The position numbers and the translations under genes are program-made. A stretch of DNA of 64,000 nt, taken from Sycobia sp. Sy_11. Lineage: Eukaryota > Arthropoda > Insecta > Hymenoptera > Epichrysomallidae. The stretch lies in the NCBI GenBank assembly GCA_018907035.1, contig JACCIC010000200.1, positions 496,001 through 560,000 of the forward strand, read 5' to 3'. The notes under the pieces were generated by a model. That model worked only from the letters and a program-made list of their open reading frames with translations. It did not search any database and was not told the origin of the DNA. This document shows, in pieces, positions 32,335 to 43,521 of this stretch. Within the stretch, counting starts at the first letter, position 1, and each line of letters begins with the position of its first letter.

Positions 32335-32660
32335 ACAAATCATAATTTTTTTCCTCACGGTAGAAAAAGATTTCCAAGTACCTCGGGACGAATTCCACAG
32401 GTAATTTTGTTTTTGCACGGTAGAAACCGATGTGAAGGTACTCTGGGACTACTTCGGCGGAGAATTTTTGAGTTTACATGGTAGAAACCTACGTTGAGGT
32501 ATCTCAGCACGACTTCTACGGGGAGTTTCATGTCCAGATAATAGAATAGGATTGCCAGATTTTTACGAACGATTTCGAAGAGAAGTTTTGTGTTCGCACA
32601 GCAGAAACAGGCGTCCAGATGTCTCGGCACGAGTTCAACGAGGAGTTTTGTATTCATTTT
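32335..32660. repeat. 60-bp minisatellite array, second locus
   Basis: About five 60-bp units related to the array at 29905-30345. The minus strand has an open frame through all of them (32657-32355) with a 20-residue period, for example NTKLLVELVPRHLDACFCCA. The frame slips by one in the last two units. Confidence 0.75.
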
Positions 32661-33064
32661 GTGTTTAAAACTGTACTTATATCGAATATTGTAAAATAAA
32701 ACAGGCAGTTAAATAAATAACAGATATTGAAATAAATAGCAAAAGCATGTTCTCCTAAAAGCATCCATGATTCGAGATATTTAATTCTTTTTTATGATTG
32801 AATAGTATTTAATTGTAAAATATATATTTGTATGGATTTTGACTAACAATTTTTTAACCTACTCGTATAATATTTAAATACTTGAATTTTGTTTATGGAC
32901 TGTTCATTCTAATTTTATATGAAGTGTATACTCGATTTGAATATCTATTATTCGTCTGCTTATAATACTTTTATTAACGTATTAAAAAATCAACAAGATA
33001 TGCTATTTGTTCCAGTTGTACAAAATGCATTACTGTGAGAACTATTTATTTATTAATGGGTTTC
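32661..33064. other. AT-rich intergenic DNA
   Basis: No feature recognised. Confidence 0.6.
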
Positions 33065-33354
33065 AGAATCAAAGTCGTGACCAGTTTATAGCCGAAGAAA
33101 CGTTATTTGCGGGAAGTAATGCTTATATTCTTTAATATGAGAAAAAATGTGGCTGAAGTCTATCGTGGTCTATCGTCAAAAGTGGTAATTATAAAGCTGA
33201 AGACAAAGATCGCTCCAGAATTCGGAAAACTTTTGAAGACAAGGAATTAGACGCTTTGCTGGATAAGGATCCGTGCTAGATTCTTCAATCAAATTTCTCA
33301 AACGCATCAAGCCGTTTTCCTGTGTCTAAAAGCATTAGAATCTTTCAAAAGGTT
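33065..33354 (+). pseudogene. mariner MD transposase N-terminal fossil
   Basis: Decayed N-terminal half of an M1-like mariner transposase. Readable pieces are AEETLFAGSN, KSGNYKAEDKDRSRIRKTFE and KELDALLDKDPC, which align with the helix-turn-helix region of the M1 protein. It stops at AAAAGGTT (33347-33354), where a 1.3-kb insertion begins. The alignment resumes at 34673. Confidence 0.75.
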
Positions 33355-34672
33355 TATAATGAACAAATACTGGGTTATATAACATACAATGTTAAAGAAA
33401 CAAAAGTACAAATTCATATAAAATAAGTTTATTATAAAGATTAAAATGAAAACGTTCTAACAAATGGAAATAGCCTTAGCACAGACGAGAAAAGAATAAT
33501 GCGCGCACGCTTCCACAGCGTTGTTTTATAACCTCTATATCCTATTACAAAGACGTCCAACTATGAGCGATAAGCTCCACTCACAAATCGCAGCCCAAAC
33601 TCTTCGCGCAGCCAGATGAACAAAGAGTCCGAGGTGGCCAACCGTACTCGTCCCCTGATTTTGAAATTCTCGAGATTTTCCTAAAGCCAGAATGCGACCT
33701 ATTTTAATATAAGTTTGTAGAAAATCATAAAAATGAGGAAAATATCCGAATTTCCCGTCACAGCACGGATCACTGCTTTTAGAAAGCATAACCATTTGAC
33801 CTCTTTCGAAAACCTTAAGATTTTCTCAATAGCATGTATTCGGGCATCTTATTTGTGAGACTGCGTAGAAGCCATTTCAAGTGAAAATCTTCGGTTTTCG
33901 CCTAACGGCACAGTTGAAGCATGTACCTTATTTATACACATAATTTAGTCTGTAACGAGAGTTCGCTCGCGATTTCTAGTGCATCGATTTTCTATATTGT
34001 TCATACGTTCGTTTAAACCATACCTTTCAATAATTTCGTTAATTTGAATCTATCTTTTCTCGTCTTTACTTTACATAAATTTTTATTTAAATAATTCATT
34101 GAAGCCTTTTAACGCATAGCCGCTTTGTCTGAGGTATCACATTTCTTTCGTATTTAGTCCGTGGAGATTATACAAACGAATTATCGAAGCTTTTGTATAT
34201 TCTTAAATTTAACACCGCTCGTAAAGAGAGACTCATTAATATCGTCTGATTTGCTAATCTTAAATTAAACACATATCAGAATTTAGCGCTAAATAATAAA
34301 GACCATCTCAATAACATATATTATTTCGTTTCTTACAATTATATTTAAAGATTTTAAAGAAATTAATGCCTGATTCATACTTAAAAAAGCTCGCATTATA
34401 TCGCACAACTTATTTATACACTTACTCTCAAATTTCTTAGAAATTGAACACTTAAAATTAAGAAAAATAAGATATATATTTAATACGTATTTCCTTATAC
34501 TGTTTTCATTATTTTAAAATATCTTATGCATGATGTTATTTAAAATGATATATAATGTTAAACTGATATGATCAATATTTTAAAAGTAAACTAATATGAT
34601 ATTATGTTACTATTTCGTCTTAAACTAAATCATAAATGGAAAATATATAATTAAACAAGTGTATAGTCCATA
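33355..34672. mobile_element. 1318-bp insertion flanked by 8-bp repeats
   Basis: AAAAGGTT occurs at 33347-33354 and again at 34673-34680, and the mariner MD frame continues across, so the intervening 1318 bp is an insertion with an 8-bp target duplication. Its ends are TATAATGAAC and GTCCATA (only TAT/ATA are complementary). No coding frame is convincing. The left 600 bp is less AT-rich. hAT, P or Merlin-type transposons make 8-bp duplications; the family is not identified. Confidence 0.6.
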
Positions 34673-34735
34673 AAAAGGTTGGAAACTGTATGCGAAACGA
34701 ATTGAAACCGAGAGATGTCGAACGGTGATTTTGCA
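34673..34735 (+). pseudogene. mariner MD transposase, continuation
   Basis: Reads KKVGNCMRNELKPRDVERRFC, matching IQKQGNCVPYELKLRDVGRR of M1, then loses similarity. Its catalytic core is absent. Confidence 0.7.
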
Positions 34736-35960
34736 TGCTGATCGTGATTGCATGTGATGTGCTTTATCACAATCAGTAGACTAGCTGACTATACTCATGA
34801 ACTAATTTTTAATTTAATTATAGAATATTTTTTGTGTTATAATATTTTGAATTTTCGGAAAGTATTTTATATAAATTTTTTATAGTATACATGATAAATG
34901 TATCTAAAGTTCTTACTATGCTAAGAATACATCAAACTCGCCTAACTATTTTATTTCTGTTAAAAGAGCTTTTTGTAGAGATTCAATATACTAGCTTTAT
35001 TAGCTAAATTGTTCGGTTGAAATATTTCGTAATCGTGTTTAATGAGTGTTTAAAGATGCATATTATATGGTCGCTGCTCTATTGAGTGTGTGGAGGTTTC
35101 TATTGAGTAATAAAAAGAATCATTTTTGTGACTACGACGATTTTGAAAATTTAGACGATTTTAAAAATTTTTAAACTTTTGGAGTTATATCTATTCTGTT
35201 ATTATCAAACGCTGCAGCAGTGTCACGAAGTTGAATTTGGAGCATAGGTTAAAGAATTTTATACAAGATAATCAAAATATCAAAGAAGGTAGAATTTCAA
35301 TAAGAACACTTTACTCATGGGCGCGTATGTCATTAAAAATATATAAAATTAATCCGCAGGATGGCGCTACAAATAAAATTAGAATAAATATGTATAAGTA
35401 TTAGCTGTAATTAGGTTTTGCCAGCAGTCAGGTATGTTATTGGATGTTGTTATTTATGGGTATAGCAAAAACAAGAATAAGTTTTCCTTATAATTGAATG
35501 AATTTGTCGGACTGAGTAATTTGCCCTTATGTGAACGACTTGATAATTTATTGACACTTTAATTATTTATTTTAATAATAGAAAAATACTTATTATATAG
35601 TAATAAAAATATATTTTAATTTAATTCTAATATAAAAAATTCTAAAAACGAAACTGATAAATAGAAGCTTAATAAAATTAAATGTACTAAATTTAAAATT
35701 AAAGTTAACGCGAAATAAATAAATTGCATTTATTAAAAAATAATCACTGCACTAAAAATATCTTGATTAAAATGTATGACAAAAATAAGTATATATAGTA
35801 ATTGAATAAAATTTACCTACAGTATAATTTTAGTTAAATAATATCATTTTTATTTTGTATTCGATAAGTGACCTAGTAAGTTTCTACATTTTTTTTTTAA
35901 ATAATGAAGAATTATGAGAATAAATAAAAATTGTCTTCTGCTAATAATAATTTTATATCA
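34736..35960. other. AT-rich intergenic DNA
   Basis: No gene or repeat family recognised. Confidence 0.6.
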
Positions 35961-36180
35961 GAGGCCTACGATGGCTCTATCGCTATAAGCAAAAGACTAG
36001 TATAACTCGGTGATCCGAGTTCAAATCCCGAGTCTTGGCGCATTAGCACAAGCACCGCTGTAATAATTTATATGTGCTTTATTTACAAACACGTCGTAGA
36101 CTTTTGTCGCTGATTAGCACCGATATTTAGAAGCATAAATATAGCGACGTTATATAACATAAAAAATAATAATAATTTAA
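35961..36180 (+). repeat. tRNA-derived SINE-like sequence
   Basis: The head at 35961-36040 contains an A-box-like TGGCTCTATCGCTA and a B-box-like GAGTTCAAATCCC, with an extra ACTCGG/CCGAGT hairpin just before the latter. The T-arm does not fold properly, so it is not a working tRNA. About 130 bp of unrelated body and an AAAAAATAATAATAATTT tail follow, as in SINEs. Confidence 0.4.
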
Positions 36181-36601
36181 TTTCAAGTACATATTCATTT
36201 TAATATATATTATTCGTCTACTTATTATACTTTTATTAACAGTTTTACAAAAATCTGCTCAAGGAGAAAAATTTTGTAGGAAATTTTACAATACATTCTA
36301 GTATTCAACTCGCCAACTACACCACATCGACAACCTTCGAAAATTTATTATGTAACCTTTCTAATATTTTGAACTGCATCAAATTTATTATCCTAAATGG
36401 TAATAATTATCTTCACACTTTATATAATTTAGAAGTCATATTTGGTAATAATATTCATATACATACTATAAATATTATTAAATCTTTGAGTAAAATATTC
36501 ATAGAGAATTGCATAAATAGAATGTTTATAAATAATAATTAAGAGAATTCTTTTTTCTTAGCGTTAGATTTTTTAACTACTAGTGCAATTAATTACGATA
36601 C

Positions 36602-38290
36602 TTACACACGCACACACACACTCAGTGTGGAGTTTTGTTGCTTTCTCCCATCAGGCGCCTCCCCAGGTTGCGGATAGGGGATGACTCGCTACAAGTTGTA
36701 GAGGGCACTGAGGAAATAAAATACTCAGGGCGGACAGAAAAAGCTAATAGGGAGGGCTTCCCGAATTGAAGGCCAATTATGCTTAATGCTTGGTATAAAC
36801 AAGGATATACTCCAAGGAGTAACCCCGGCAAGACCGGTCAATCTTCTCACCGATTCCGATAATGTGCAAGCCTCTATGGTCGGTGGTAGCCCTTGGGATT
36901 CTGGGGAGGGCAAACCAAACATCATCATAGACAGTACATTGAGTACTAAGGGAGATATTATGACGGATCAAGAAATGACGGATCGAGAAATTTCCATCAC
37001 GCGCAGAAACAATCATCTATTTTAATCATCTGTTTTCATCACTTTGGAATTTTTAAACAGACATAAAACATGACAATACTCCAGCTGAATACTAACTACT
37101 GCGTAGCGGCCCATGACCTGCTGAAACAGACAATAAAGGAGCTAAGAATAGACTGCTGTAATCTCCGAACCATATTGTGACAGGAACAGACTACAGCGCT
37201 GGATAAGTGATACAAACAATAAAGCGGCCCTCTGGATTGGTCAAAATAGGCAGGTACTAAAGCAATCTAGTCATCGGAGCGAATTGATATCCTCGGCTAA
37301 AATACAAGAAATATATGTCTTTAGTGTATATGCTCCTCCAAGTTTAACGGACAAGCAGTTTGAAATTCTTGTAGCTAAACTAGTTGATGAGGCCATGGAT
37401 AAGACCATTATTAATCGCTGGCGATTTTAACGCGTGGTCCACAGCCTGGGGAAGCGCTTCAACAAATAACAGAGGTAGTATGCTGCTTGATGGCCTCAAT
37501 TTTCTTCAACTCTACGTGGTTAATAAGGGATTTGAATCCACTTTCATTAGGGGAGATAAACAATCAGTCATTGATATAACATTCACCAGTGATGACCTGA
37601 TTCAGCGGATCCTTAATTGGAGAGTAAGCGACCTTTACACTCACAGTGATCACAGGGCGACCTTGTACGAAATTGCAGAGAAGAAAGTGAAGAACAAGTG
37701 CAATGAATAGATGCCCACACGGAAATGGAACATCAGATCGCTAGACCGTGAAGTGATCGCCACTATCATATCAGAAGAGCGTTTAGAATATGGTGCACCA
37801 GGCCATCTAGGAAATGCACTCATGAAGCATATCTCTGAAGCATGTGATACGTCGATGACTAGGACTAAGAGCGGATTGAAACATCGTCAATCTGTCTACT
37901 GGTGGACAAATGAAATTGCAGAATTGCGCAAGCAATGTCATCCCGCACGTAGACTTGCCCAAAGAGCCCGCACCCATCGTGATACGTTTAATAATTTATG
38001 TAAAGAAGCACAAAGAGCGCTTGTCAAGGCCATTAGGGCAACCAAGCGTTGATGCTGGCTTGAACTGTGCGCAGAGGCCAACAATGACTTATGGGGACAA
38101 CCATACAAAACAGTTATGGCACGATTGAGTAGGGCACCAATGCAACCCACTAGCACGGTATTGATTCATAAAATTGTTTCGGCTCTCTTTCCCAATGACA
38201 CCCAAGGGACTGTACTGCGCACGCAACACTCTGACGATATACCTCCTATAACAGAAATGGATCTATATAATGCTTACGCTTAGATTAGAG
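36602..38290 (+). mobile_element. LINE 5' part, R1/Jockey-like
   Basis: Starts after a (CA)n stretch with a 5' region that is less AT-rich (36640-37020), followed by ORF2 with an endonuclease domain. It ends abruptly near 38290, before any reverse transcriptase. It could be the same broad family as the LINE at 23.1 kb, but the two pieces do not overlap. Confidence 0.75.
37070..38290 (+). pseudogene. LINE ORF2 endonuclease and linker
   Basis: Apurinic-like endonuclease that nicks target DNA for LINE insertion. It starts at the ATG at 37070 (MTILQLNTNYC), the usual QxN opening. The strand motifs IYVFSVYAPPSL (near 37310), LLIAGDFNAWSTAWGS (near 37420) and the catalytic SDHRATL (near 37645) are visible. 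After a TAG at 37708-37710 the frame continues (37711-38052) through a basic linker with QSVYWWTNEI and LVKAIRATKR. Stops near 37180-37210 and 38050 and frame changes break it. Confidence 0.82.
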
Positions 38291-38961
38291 ACACAACCCC
38301 CTTTTTCATTAACAAGGTGTTCTGAAACAGATAAACTAAGAATAATATAATTAATAAAAATAATATATAAACTAGAATAAAACACGCGGGGAATTTACGA
38401 GACGAGACAAGTAGATTCTAAAATAGGATAGAACAAGGTAAGCTTAACTCCGCTGGTTTTTTGAGGAGTGTGTAAGAGGGGAAAATTACTAGTCGGGATC
38501 AGTAAACGGCTGGTCTTTTGAGGAGCGCAATGCAATCAAGATCATGTTTACTTAAGGAAAAGTAAAATTATTAGCCGTGTGCCTTTTGAGAAGCGCCTCG
38601 CAACAGAGATCAAGCTAATAATTTCGGACAGGATTTTCAAGTAGGAGTTTATTGAGCTCTAGATAAATTTTAGCTCCGAGGAGAGTTCGTGTGAGTCAAC
38701 GTCGGGGCAGTTGGTTCACCGGGCGAACTGTCGATTTTGCCTTTTGCAGGCCCTTTTATAGTAAAATGCTCGGATAATTCCGTCGCCGCTCGATTAATTT
38801 CGGACGAGGCGCCGAATTATAATAATTATATTAATAATAATAATAATTAATAATAATGATATTTAATAACAATTATAATAATTATTATTTACAATTAAGT
38901 ATTTGTACTTGCAGCCGGTGTGCTGCGCACAGTGGTTGTATACATGTATACGTGTTTATAC

Positions 38962-38968
<7 letters not shown>
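38291..38968. other. Non-coding DNA with short diverged repeats
   Basis: Three diverged copies of a GCTGGTCTTTTGAGGAGCGC-like unit lie near 38451, 38508 and 38575. A GC-richer stretch follows at 38690-38815 (TCGGGGCAGTTGGTTCACCG), which may be LTR or leader sequence of an unknown element. ATT/AAT trinucleotide runs lie at 38818-38890. Confidence 0.45.

Positions 38969-38999
<31 letters not shown>
38969..38999. repeat. (TA)n microsatellite
   Basis: About 15 TA units. Confidence 0.95.
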
Positions 39000-39001
<2 letters not shown>

Positions 39002-39040
39002 TAAGTATATTTATTCATGTCATTTAATTAATTTAATTAA

Positions 39041-39360
39041 ATACAGCGGGTGCATTCGTTTTCGGACACCCGTTGTATATACTGGAATTCGCGCATTCGC
39101 TATATTCGTTGCGGCTCACGCTGTTCGGTGAGCGCGTATAGTAGTGTGTGTGTAGCGCGTATTAGAGGGGATAGCGGCCGCCGGTCTAATACATTGAACG
39201 CGCTCTCTCTTGCCGCGCGCAGTGTATCCCCTCTACGGTATACTCTGTACTTAAGCTTAGTAGTAGAGAGAGAGACTAGATATTGCGTTCTCTCTCTACT
39301 TGTTCGGGTTTCGGCAGTTGCGACGACTACCTTCATCAGTAGTCGTCGCGACCTTTGCCC
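39041..39360. other. Hairpin-rich GC-richer segment
   Basis: At least four strong inverted repeats: GCGGGTG/CACCCGT near 39044-39075; AGAGGGGATA/TATCCCCTCT near 39165 and 39225; GTATTAGA/TCTAATAC near 39160 and 39185; and GCGACGACTA (39320-39329)/TAGTCGTCGC (39340-39349). Open frames on both strands are probably accidental. It may be the upstream part of an LTR. Confidence 0.55.
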
Positions 39361-39410
39361 GGTTTTCGGTATGTTTGTCCTGTATACGTAAGTTTTAATT
39401 TTACATTTGT

Positions 39411-39525
39411 AGAAATAATATATTTAATATATTATTTCTAGTGATGTTTAATATATTATTTCTCGTGGCGTTTATACATCTAATTTCGTGTATGTATGTA
39501 AAGTACATCCACCAAATTAGATGTA
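39411..39525. repeat. Two AT hairpins
   Basis: 39411-39439 is a perfect inverted repeat with 13-bp arms (AGAAATAATATAT) around TTA. TACATCTAATTT (39475-39486) pairs exactly with AAATTAGATGTA (39514-39525). Confidence 0.8.
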
Positions 39526-39615
39526 ATACCATCTCAAGCATTGAATTTAATATGCGTGCGCGGTATGTTTCTGTAAGTATAAATTCATTTTTGTTCGAAC
39601 GAATTTGCGAGGCCA

Positions 39616-39908
39616 TGTTTTTGGCCGTCGCAAAACAATTATTTATACCTTTGAAATATAATCATAGTGAGTTAATCAACAATCTAACTCACCAGGTCTG
39701 GAAAAAAGAAGTGTATCAGCACTCGCTAAAAATATTTATATAAGTGACACGTGTAAAATTTGTTAATATAGTTATAATTTAATATATGTATGCTTCGTGA
39801 GGTTTTTATGCCTATAAAAGGCTTTTCCCCGCAGAGCTAATAAACTATATATTTATTGGTTCAATTGTTATGTTTGTTTTTTTCGTGATCGACCCACAAC
39901 CTTTAACA
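39616..39908 (+). repeat. LTR, BEL-associated, copy 1
   Basis: 293 bp, roughly 92 percent identical by eye (after the first 20 bp) to 56230-56521 downstream of the BEL/Pao body. It starts TG, ends AACA, and contains TATAAAAGGC and an AATAAA signal (GCTAATAAACT) followed by GATCGACCCACAA. Either the 5' LTR of that element or a solo LTR. The exact left edge is uncertain. Confidence 0.75.
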
Positions 39909-40142
39909 AGTAGATAGACTATAGGCATTCTAGCACATAGGCATTCTGGCACGCCTCCTCCCCTTAAAAAGTGTCCTATGCCTCCAACTAGGTCACGGGG
40001 GACATAGCATACTTTACACGCGAGTATACTTGGGTTCTCTACTAGAAGGGAGGAGGGGCATGTCACACTTGACAGGTGAGTAGACTTTAGGTGTAGTAGA
40101 ATACCTTTATGTGACATGATGCCTATAGCAAAGTCAACTACT
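39909..40142. mobile_element. Foldback-type element
   Basis: Begins AGTAGATAGAC...TATAGGCATT and ends with the complement of AGTAGTTGACTTTGCTATAGG, giving imperfect terminal inverted repeats of about 35 bp. It starts exactly where the LTR homology ends. An internal 16-bp tandem pair ATAGGCATTCTRGCAC lies at 39921-39952. It may be a MITE, or a Polinton terminus remnant, since AGT-type ends occur in Polintons. Confidence 0.5.
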
Positions 40143-40192
40143 TTTTTTTTCTTTTTTTTTCATTTTTCTTCTTTTTTGAATTAAGCAATATT

Positions 40193-41350
40193 TAAATAAC
40201 CTTTCTTACATCTCCACTGATGGGATTATACTGAACTATGCGATCGTGCAAGATCAAGCAATAAGCTGTAGTATTGGCTGGAAAGTTCTCTTTAGCCTCA
40301 AATTCTAAACGTACATCTACAGGAGCGCTCTTTAGAGATTCATTTTGTTGACCAATCAATCACTATGAGAGGTTCATTATTGAGAAACTGTTTCTTTGAA
40401 AGGAGTGATTGAGGATCCCTTGTATAGTATGTTTTTTGGAAATTTGCATACATATCATAGAGTATTGCATATTGATTATTAGATATGTCAAGGTTTAAAT
40501 TACTGTATGGATAATATTGAGAATTCAAAAAAAGTCTCACGTTAGTAATATTGCAATGATCAAAACGACTGGCATTTGCGGATGCTTCATGATTTTTTCT
40601 GTGCCTGTAAGCCGAGAATGACATAACGTGGTTTCTCCAATTGATTGGAAGTTTTGACTGTCCACACATGCTTATTGGCGCTTGGCAGAACAGGATATTC
40701 AAATAGTTCCTATGAACGATAACACATTGAGATGGGATTATCTTTGCCAATGAAATTTAAAAGTTGGATTTTTTGCTTATCAGCAGTAATGACATAAGGC
40801 ATTAACCATTCTATCTTTGTTATTTTTATATTATAGTCTTCATATATAGTATTATTACCAACTATACTACCTTTCTGGATTATGGTATTCAGGACAGATC
40901 TTGATCTTACCTGAATGAGTTCATGTTTCGTATTAATTACAATTTTTCTGTAATCTTCTGCGAAGCCCAAAATCATACTTAGAGGAATAGAAACGTCAAA
41001 CTTTCCATGCCTATCTATCAATGTTCAGGTTGTTTCCTCATTGCCAATCCAGCCTGCATTTTCAAGCATGAGCTTCGCGTTGGTATTAAATGAAGCCCAT
41101 CCTTTCATGACACTACTCAATCGAACATTTTTACTTTTGTCTATCTCAACGCCATTAATTTCGTAGCGAATTTCATCAAAAAGATGACAAATACCATTGT
41201 TGACGAATCTAGATTTAGTTGGTGCATTTCCAGCAGTGTTTTCTATTTATCCATAGATATGGATAGAACTACGTGATGGTAGAAGACACAGATCTTGGTG
41301 TTGGATGGAAATGCGAATTTCATCATTATAATCAAAGTTTAGTGATGTGA
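40193..41350 (-). pseudogene. Double-jelly-roll capsid-like protein
   Basis: Polinton-associated double-jelly-roll family, thought to be the major capsid protein of virus-like Polintons. Minus-strand pieces in order: FDYNDEIRISIQHQ (near 41330), FDEIRYEINGVEIDKSKNV (near 41170), GKFDVSIPLSMILGFAEDY (near 40990), KIEWLMPYVITADKQKIQLL (near 40800), YRHRKNHEASANASRFDHC (near 40590) and a C-terminal EFEAKENFPANTTAY ending at a TAA at 40193-40195. At least two stops and two frame changes. Recognition rests on family memory of these blocks. Confidence 0.75.
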
Positions 41351-41382
41351 AAGATTTAACTTATCCTAAAAGTAATAGACTA

Positions 41383-41790
41383 ATGGAGCTACTTATTAAA
41401 AAGAACCAGACGACACATTAATAAGTGCGGCAGATCGTGAAAATTATCGCAGTATTCTAGAAGCAACAAGTGCTCACCGGAAAAAACATAGTAAAGATGA
41501 ATCGAAGAGTAGAAAATATTTCAACATTATTCCACCAATGTTTCGCATCAGTGCTAGTCATACAAAAAAAGAGGGGAGGAGGTCACCTACCTAAATATAA
41601 AATAGCAAAGAATGATTCTTCAATAGAGTTAGTGTACTGGTATGATCCGAATGAGCTTGTTGAGAGACTAATATTACTAATTGCCGAAAAATGAGCTGGA
41701 AATAACAATCGTATCAATGAAATCCATTCAATTATTGAGGAACTAGGTGAAATAAGATATATATTAATACACATTCGTCTATTCTTCAAT
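41383..41790 (+). pseudogene. Small conserved Polinton ORF
   Basis: Opens with MELLIKK near 41383 and then changes frame. Recognisable blocks are DTLISAADRENYRSILEATS, PKYKIAKNDSSIELVYWYDP and NELVERLILLIAEK, a pattern I associate with a short protein encoded in insect Polintons. A TGA at 41692-41694 interrupts the C-terminal part (INEIHSIIEELGEI). Function unknown. It lies head-to-head with the capsid-like gene, about 30-50 bp apart. Confidence 0.55.
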
Positions 41791-41800
41791 CAGTATCATC

Positions 41801-42342
41801 ATGAGTCTCGACTTGTTTGGAAGAAATTTGAGAGACTCGAAGGGGAGTCGCGGTTCTCCAGGCGTTGGATACAATTTCACAACAGATGGCAATTTTGACA
41901 TAGAAAATAAACGACTTTGTAATGTTAGTGAAGCTATTGAAATTACTGATGTAGTTTGTGTAAAAACGGTTTATTCAATCTTGGAAAGGAACTAAATACT
42001 GTATTTTCAAAAATTAATGAAATGCTAAAAGAAAACGAGAAACATCAGAAACAAAATGGTATGATAACTGAAGGGAAATTCCAAGATCTTTATGAAAATA
42101 AATTGAAATTGGAAGAAAAAATAAATAATTTAGATAAAAATCTTATGAAAACCAATCAGAATAAATCAGCACTGGAATCGAAATTGAAAAATCTTAGTGA
42201 CTCACACACTCGTTTAAAAGATACTATGACACAATCGGTTTCGAATTTGAATGGTATTATAATAGATATTAATATGAAAACAAATGCATCGACAAAATCA
42301 GCAAAGGCAACGTCAGCAGGAAATAAAACAAAAAGTGATTGA
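41801..42342 (+). pseudogene. Coiled-coil Polinton protein
   Basis: Starts MSLDLFGRNLRDSKGSRGSP at 41801. After a frame change near 41960 it becomes a long charged helix (42000-42260) with heptad-like spacing, for example KLEEKINNLDKNLMKTNQ and ALESKLKNLSDSHTRLK. It ends in a Thr/Ser/Lys-rich tail. The N-terminal Gly-rich segment resembles structural PX-type proteins of Polintons (inference). It runs into the integrase ORF with an overlap or tiny gap. Confidence 0.6.
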
Positions 42343-43233
42343 AGAGCTACACAAACCTGCCCGTCGCAGATATAAGCGAAAAAATATGATATACGTGGTA
42401 TAGATTAAACTTGGCAAGCAGATCTTGTAGAAATGATACCCTACTCTAAGGAGAATAAAGGATTTTGTTACTTACTCACTGTTATAGATTTATTTTCGAA
42501 GTATGCTTGGGCTAAACCAGTAAAGTCAAAGAATGGTAACGATGTTATTCTCGCTATGAATACGATATTGAAACATGGAAGAGTACCATCAAATCTACAA
42601 ACTTATCAAGGAAAAGAATTTTACAATCACACTTCCAAAACCTCATGAAAAAGTATAAGATAAATATATACTCTTCACATAGTAATCTTCATGCAAGTAT
42701 TTGTGAACGATTTAATAGAACCTTAAAAAATGCAATGTGAATACAATTCAGCAAACAAGGAAACTACAAATGGATAGGTATCCTACCAGATTTACTGAAA
42801 GCTTACAATTCATGAAAACATCGAACAATAGGAATTGAGCCTGAAAATGTAAGCCAAGAAAACGAAAGGGAGGTGAAGAAGCGTTTTTCTATTGAGATGA
42901 TAGCAAGGAAAAAACCAAAATACAATGTCAGAGATAATGTACGAATAAGTAAAATAAAACATATTTTTGAAAAAGGTTATACTACTAATTGGTCTACTGA
43001 AATTTTTATAATATCAAGAATTGTCAAAAATGACCCAGTAACTTATCACGTTAAAGATTATTACGATAAGCCTGGTATCTGGGAGTTTTTATGAAACTGA
43101 AATTCAAAAGACTAAGTATACCGAAATTTATCTGGTAGAAAAAGTGCTAAAACGGAGTGGTAACCGCGTATATGTTAAATGGTTAGGATTCAATAGTGAA
43201 CATAATAGTTGGATAAATAAAAAAGAAATTTAA
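42326..43233 (+). pseudogene. Polinton integrase with C-terminal chromodomain
   Basis: Retroviral-type DDE integrase of Polintons. It opens in the frame VIEELHKPARRRYKRK. Core: WQADLVEMIPYS with the first Asp (near 42420), then FCYLLTVIDLFSKYAWAKP, LQTYQGKEFYN, where the second catalytic Asp is replaced by Tyr, and SICERFNRTLK carrying the Glu (near 42710). A C-terminal chromodomain is clear at 43100-43230 (LVEKVLKRSGNRVYVKWLG, ending at the TAA at 43231-43233). Frame changes near 42405, 42645 and 42870 and several stops inactivate it. Confidence 0.85.
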
Positions 43234-43521
43234 TACAAGATATAATATAAGTAACATACATGGATAGGTGTAAGGACACTAATTTCAAAGTAAATAAGAA
43301 AGACATTGTATTATGATTATAATATTTATTTATGTAATTAAGATATACATGGTTTTTGTTTTTGACAAATAAATAATAAAAAGGAATGAAACAATGTGTT
43401 TTATTATTATTACTTAAGAAGTAGAAGTATTAAACATAAAATAACTACAACCCCGATACTCTATAAATAAACAAAGCTTATTTGCTTTATTAGTTATATT
43501 TATGAAAAATCCTTCATCTTG

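Noticed and set aside
35961..36040. Functional tRNA gene
   Set aside because: B-box-like sequence is present but the T-stem and acceptor stem do not pair properly.
36783..37016. Overlapping minus and plus frames upstream of LINE ORF2
   Set aside because: Could be ORF1 or 5' UTR remnants, but no motif supports a protein call.
39050..39391. 113-codon plus-strand frame and 78-codon minus-strand frame
   Set aside because: Both lie in the hairpin-rich block and have no recognisable domain; structure explains the composition better.
39845..40117. 90-codon minus-strand frame
   Set aside because: It spans the LTR end and the foldback element, so it is a chance frame.
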